Shown: positions 61,979 to 64,000 of the stretch, piece after piece
How the letters are laid out: every line of letters begins with the position of its first letter
How positions within the stretch are numbered: position 1 is the first letter of the stretch
From: Pontibacter akesuensis
GTDB lineage: Bacteria > Bacteroidota > Bacteroidia > Cytophagales > Hymenobacteraceae
Reading direction: 5' to 3'
Length of the DNA: 64,000 nucleotides
NCBI RefSeq assembly: GCF_001611675.1
Contig: NZ_CP014766.1
Coordinates: 4,588,001 to 4,652,000 of the forward strand
The notes under the pieces: generated by a model
Database searches by the model: none
What the model was told of the DNA's origin: nothing
What the model saw: only the letters and a program-made list of their open reading frames with translations
Translations under genes and position numbers: made by a program

Positions 61979-64000
61979 ATGAGTAAGAATTTACGCTTTG
62001 CTCCTCTCGTTGCCTTGTTGATGACGGGGGCCGTGTTTGCAACACCTGCCCACGCGCAAAAAAGCAAAAAGAAGAAAAAAGAAAAGCAGGAAACTGCTGC
62101 TGCGACACCCGCCGCTAAAAAGGATGACAACACCCCTAAGCCTTATGGCGAAGTAATCACAGCCAAGGCCGTAACAGATGATGGGCTTTTCAAAGTGCAC
62201 CGCATCGACGAAAAGTATTACTACGAGATTCCGGACACGCTCCTGAACCGCGACATGCTGCTGGTAAGCCGCATCGCCAAAACAGCTAATAACATCGGCT
62301 ACGGCGGCGAGGAGCTGAACACGCAGATGCTGCGCTGGGAAAAGAAAGGAAACCGTGTACTGCTTCGCGTTATCTCAACCGAAAATGTGGCCGCAGACAG
62401 CCTGGAAGTGTTCCAATCAGTGCAGAACTCCAATCTTGCTCCCGTTATACAGGCTTTCAACATTAAAGCCTTCGGACAGGGAACACAGGTGGTGGAAGTA
62501 ACCGATTTCTTTTCGAAAGATGTACCCGCACTTGGCCTGGACAAGGATCGCCGCGAGGAGTACAAAGTAAAGAAGCTGGATGATAACCGCTCTTTTATTG
62601 AGAGTGTGAAAAGCTTTCCGATGAACATCGAGGCCCGCTCGCTGATGACGTATGACGCAGGCGGTGCTCCCTCCAACTCCAGTACAGGCACCATCTCACT
62701 GGAGTTGAACCATTCCATGGTGTTGCTTCCGCGAACGCCGATGGCCGCGCGCAAGTTCGATCAGCGCGTGGGCTTTTTCACCATCAACCAAACCGATTTT
62801 GGAACTGACGAGCAACGTGCCGCCAAACGTGAGTACATTGTGCGCTGGAGGCTGGAGCCAAAGGATGAAGCAGCCTATGCCCGTGGCGAACTGGTAGAGC
62901 CGAAGAAACAAATCGTATACTACATTGACCCTGCCACCCCAATGAAATGGCGCCCTTACCTGAAGCAGGGTGTGGAGGATTGGAACAAAGCCTTTGAGGC
63001 TGCCGGTTTTAAGAATGCCATTGTAGCCAAAGACGCACCTACCTTTGAGGAGGATCCTGAGTTCAGCACAGAGGATGCGCGCTACTCAGTTATCCGTTAC
63101 TTCTCCTCCGAAACACAGAATGCCTACGGCCCTAACGTGCACGATCCGCGCTCAGGTGAAATCCTTGAAAGCCACATTGGCTGGTACCACAATGTCATGA
63201 ACCTGCTGCGCAACTGGTATTTCGTGCAAACGGCTGCCGTTAACCCCGATGCGCGAGGCATTCAGTTCAAAGATGAAGTAATGGGTGAACTTATTCGCTT
63301 CGTTTCTGCACATGAGGTAGGCCATACCTTGGGCCTGCCGCACAACATGGGTTCCAGCGCTGCCTACCCGGTGGAGAAACTGCGTGACCCGGAGTTTACT
63401 AAAACCATGGGCACGGCACCTTCCATCATGGACTATGCCCGCTTCAACTACGTGGCTCAGCCAGAGGATAAAGGCGTATCGCTGATGCCGGCCATAGGCG
63501 TGTATGACAAGTACTCTGTAAAGTGGGGTTACTCCTACTTCCCGGAGAAAAACGGGGCGGATAACAGTGAGAAGCTTTCTGCCTGGATAAAGGAACACGA
63601 AAACGATCCGATGTACCGCTTTGGCCGCCAGATGGGCCGCCCTACGGATCCTTCCTCGCAAACAGAGGACTTGGGAGATGACGCGATGAAAGCCAGCACC
63701 TACGGTATTGCCAACCTGAAGCGTGTGATGCCCAACCTGATCACCTGGACAGCGGAAGACAATAAGGCTTACGATGACCTTCAGGAAATGTACCTGCAGG
63801 TGCTGGGCCAGTGGAACCGCTACATGGGCCACGTAACCGCCAACATCGGCGGCGTGTACGAGGACTACAAAACCTACGATCAGAAAGGGAATGTGTATGC
63901 TGCCGTTCCGAAGGAAAAGCAGCAGCGCGCCATGAAGTTCCTCAACGAGCAGGGCTTTGCCACGCCAACCTGGATGCTGGATGAGAACATCCTGCACAAA
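61979..64000 (+). CDS. Exported zinc metalloprotease (DUF5117/DUF5118 type), 5' part
   Basis: A frame open from the ATG at 61979 to the window end (674 codons), so the 3' end is missing. A signal peptide (VALLMTGAVFATPAHAQ) is followed by a Lys-rich stretch (KSKKKKKEKQ). The body matches the large Bacteroidetes metalloproteases with DUF5118/DUF5117 segments (IPDTLLNRDMLLVSRIAKTA; RWRLEPKDEAAYARGELVEP). The catalytic motif HEVGHTLGLPHN is a metzincin-type HExxHxxGxxH at about residue 446, followed by PSIMDYARFNYVAQPED with a Met-turn-like segment. It is probably periplasmic or outer-membrane associated. An antisense 281-codon frame on the other strand is only its shadow. Confidence 0.92.
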   Translation, partial: MSKNLRFAPLVALLMTGAVFATPAHAQKSKKKKKEKQETAAATPAAKKDDNTPKPYGEVITAKAVTDDGLFKVHRIDEKYYYEIPDTLLNRDMLLVSRIAKTANNIGYGGEELNTQMLRWEKKGNRVLLRVISTENVAADSLEVFQSVQNSNLAPVIQAFNIKAFGQGTQVVEVTDFFSKDVPALGLDKDRREEYKVKKLDDNRSFIESVKSFPMNIEARSLMTYDAGGAPSNSSTGTISLELNHSMVLLPRTPMAARKFDQRVGFFTINQTDFGTDEQRAAKREYIVRWRLEPKDEAAYARGELVEPKKQIVYYIDPATPMKWRPYLKQGVEDWNKAFEAAGFKNAIVAKDAPTFEEDPEFSTEDARYSVIRYFSSETQNAYGPNVHDPRSGEILESHIGWYHNVMNLLRNWYFVQTAAVNPDARGIQFKDEVMGELIRFVSAHEVGHTLGLPHNMGSSAAYPVEKLRDPEFTKTMGTAPSIMDYARFNYVAQPEDKGVSLMPAIGVYDKYSVKWGYSYFPEKNGADNSEKLSAWIKEHENDPMYRFGRQMGRPTDPSSQTEDLGDDAMKASTYGIANLKRVMPNLITWTAEDNKAYDDLQEMYLQVLGQWNRYMGHVTANIGGVYEDYKTYDQKGNVYAAVPKEKQQRAMKFLNEQGFATPTWMLDENILHK

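Noticed and set aside
63152-63997. 281-codon minus-strand frame at the right edge
   Set aside because: It is antisense to the metalloprotease frame, which has the HExxHxxGxxH motif and a signal peptide. The minus-strand product has no recognisable motif and an odd His/Val/Leu-rich composition.

Overview
The window is a bacterial chromosome segment from a member of the Bacteroidetes, most likely order Cytophagales and close to Pontibacter/Hymenobacteraceae. The supporting signs are secreted proteins ending in type IX secretion (T9SS) sorting domains, a short primary sigma factor without region 1.1, promoter elements of the form TTG...TAnnTTTG, a histone H1-like mini-protein, HU-CCDC81/SPOR and START-like proteins typical of the phylum, BshB1, and a serine-palmitoyltransferase-like enzyme. 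No insertion sequence, prophage, integrase, CRISPR array or rRNA operon is visible. The taxonomic placement is inferred from gene content, not from a marker search.

Layout. 1-5.0 kb: the 3' end of a SpoIIAA-like gene converging on a hisG-hisD-hisC-hisB operon, which is preceded by a previously unmarked histidine-rich leader peptide (4905-5003). 5.5-11.3 kb: one giant secreted MBG-repeat protein with a T9SS tail and internal DNA duplications. 11.8-20.5 kb: a DUF2911 protein, an rpe/TonB-dependent receptor pair, an mnmA/lipoprotein/subtilase operon, and a TrpF-like protein without the catalytic cysteine. 20.5-30.7 kb: a tightly packed eight-gene minus-strand operon (TPR protein, outer-membrane barrel, HU-like/SPOR protein, ExbB, ExbD, TonB, folC, trmB). 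30.8-45.6 kb: housekeeping genes (holA, tyrS, accC, bshB1, trxB, rpoD, pnp, rpsO), the histone-like gene, the sphingolipid-type synthase, an M23/LysM hydrolase, a DUF922-like predicted protease and a low-GC DUF4304-like gene. 45.7-52.4 kb: an LptF/G permease, a START-like protein, tRNA-Met(CAT), then a VWA protein divergent from an ECF sigma factor and a composite anti-sigma/TonB protein, and a 50-residue lipoprotein. 52.7-64 kb: a GH13 glucosidase, an ABC-F ATPase, a 2H phosphoesterase, an HPII-type catalase, a deoxyhypusine-synthase-like protein, hslV, and the 5' part of a large zinc metalloprotease that runs off the window.

Functional themes are envelope energy transduction (ExbB/ExbD/TonB with SPOR, TPR and outer-membrane partners; a second TonB-like C-terminus on the anti-sigma protein), secreted proteins, and core metabolism. 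Intrinsic terminators are strong and frequent, usually separating convergent units.

The most striking non-genic signal is the heptamer AAGTATA (often AAGTATAA). I counted about 78 copies by eye over both strands, where about 8-9 would be expected by chance. It occurs in genes, intergenic regions and terminator stems, but is nearly absent from several long genes. Other points worth checking are the his leader, the VWA/ECF/anti-sigma module, and long hairpins abutting the start codons of the histone-like and M23 genes.
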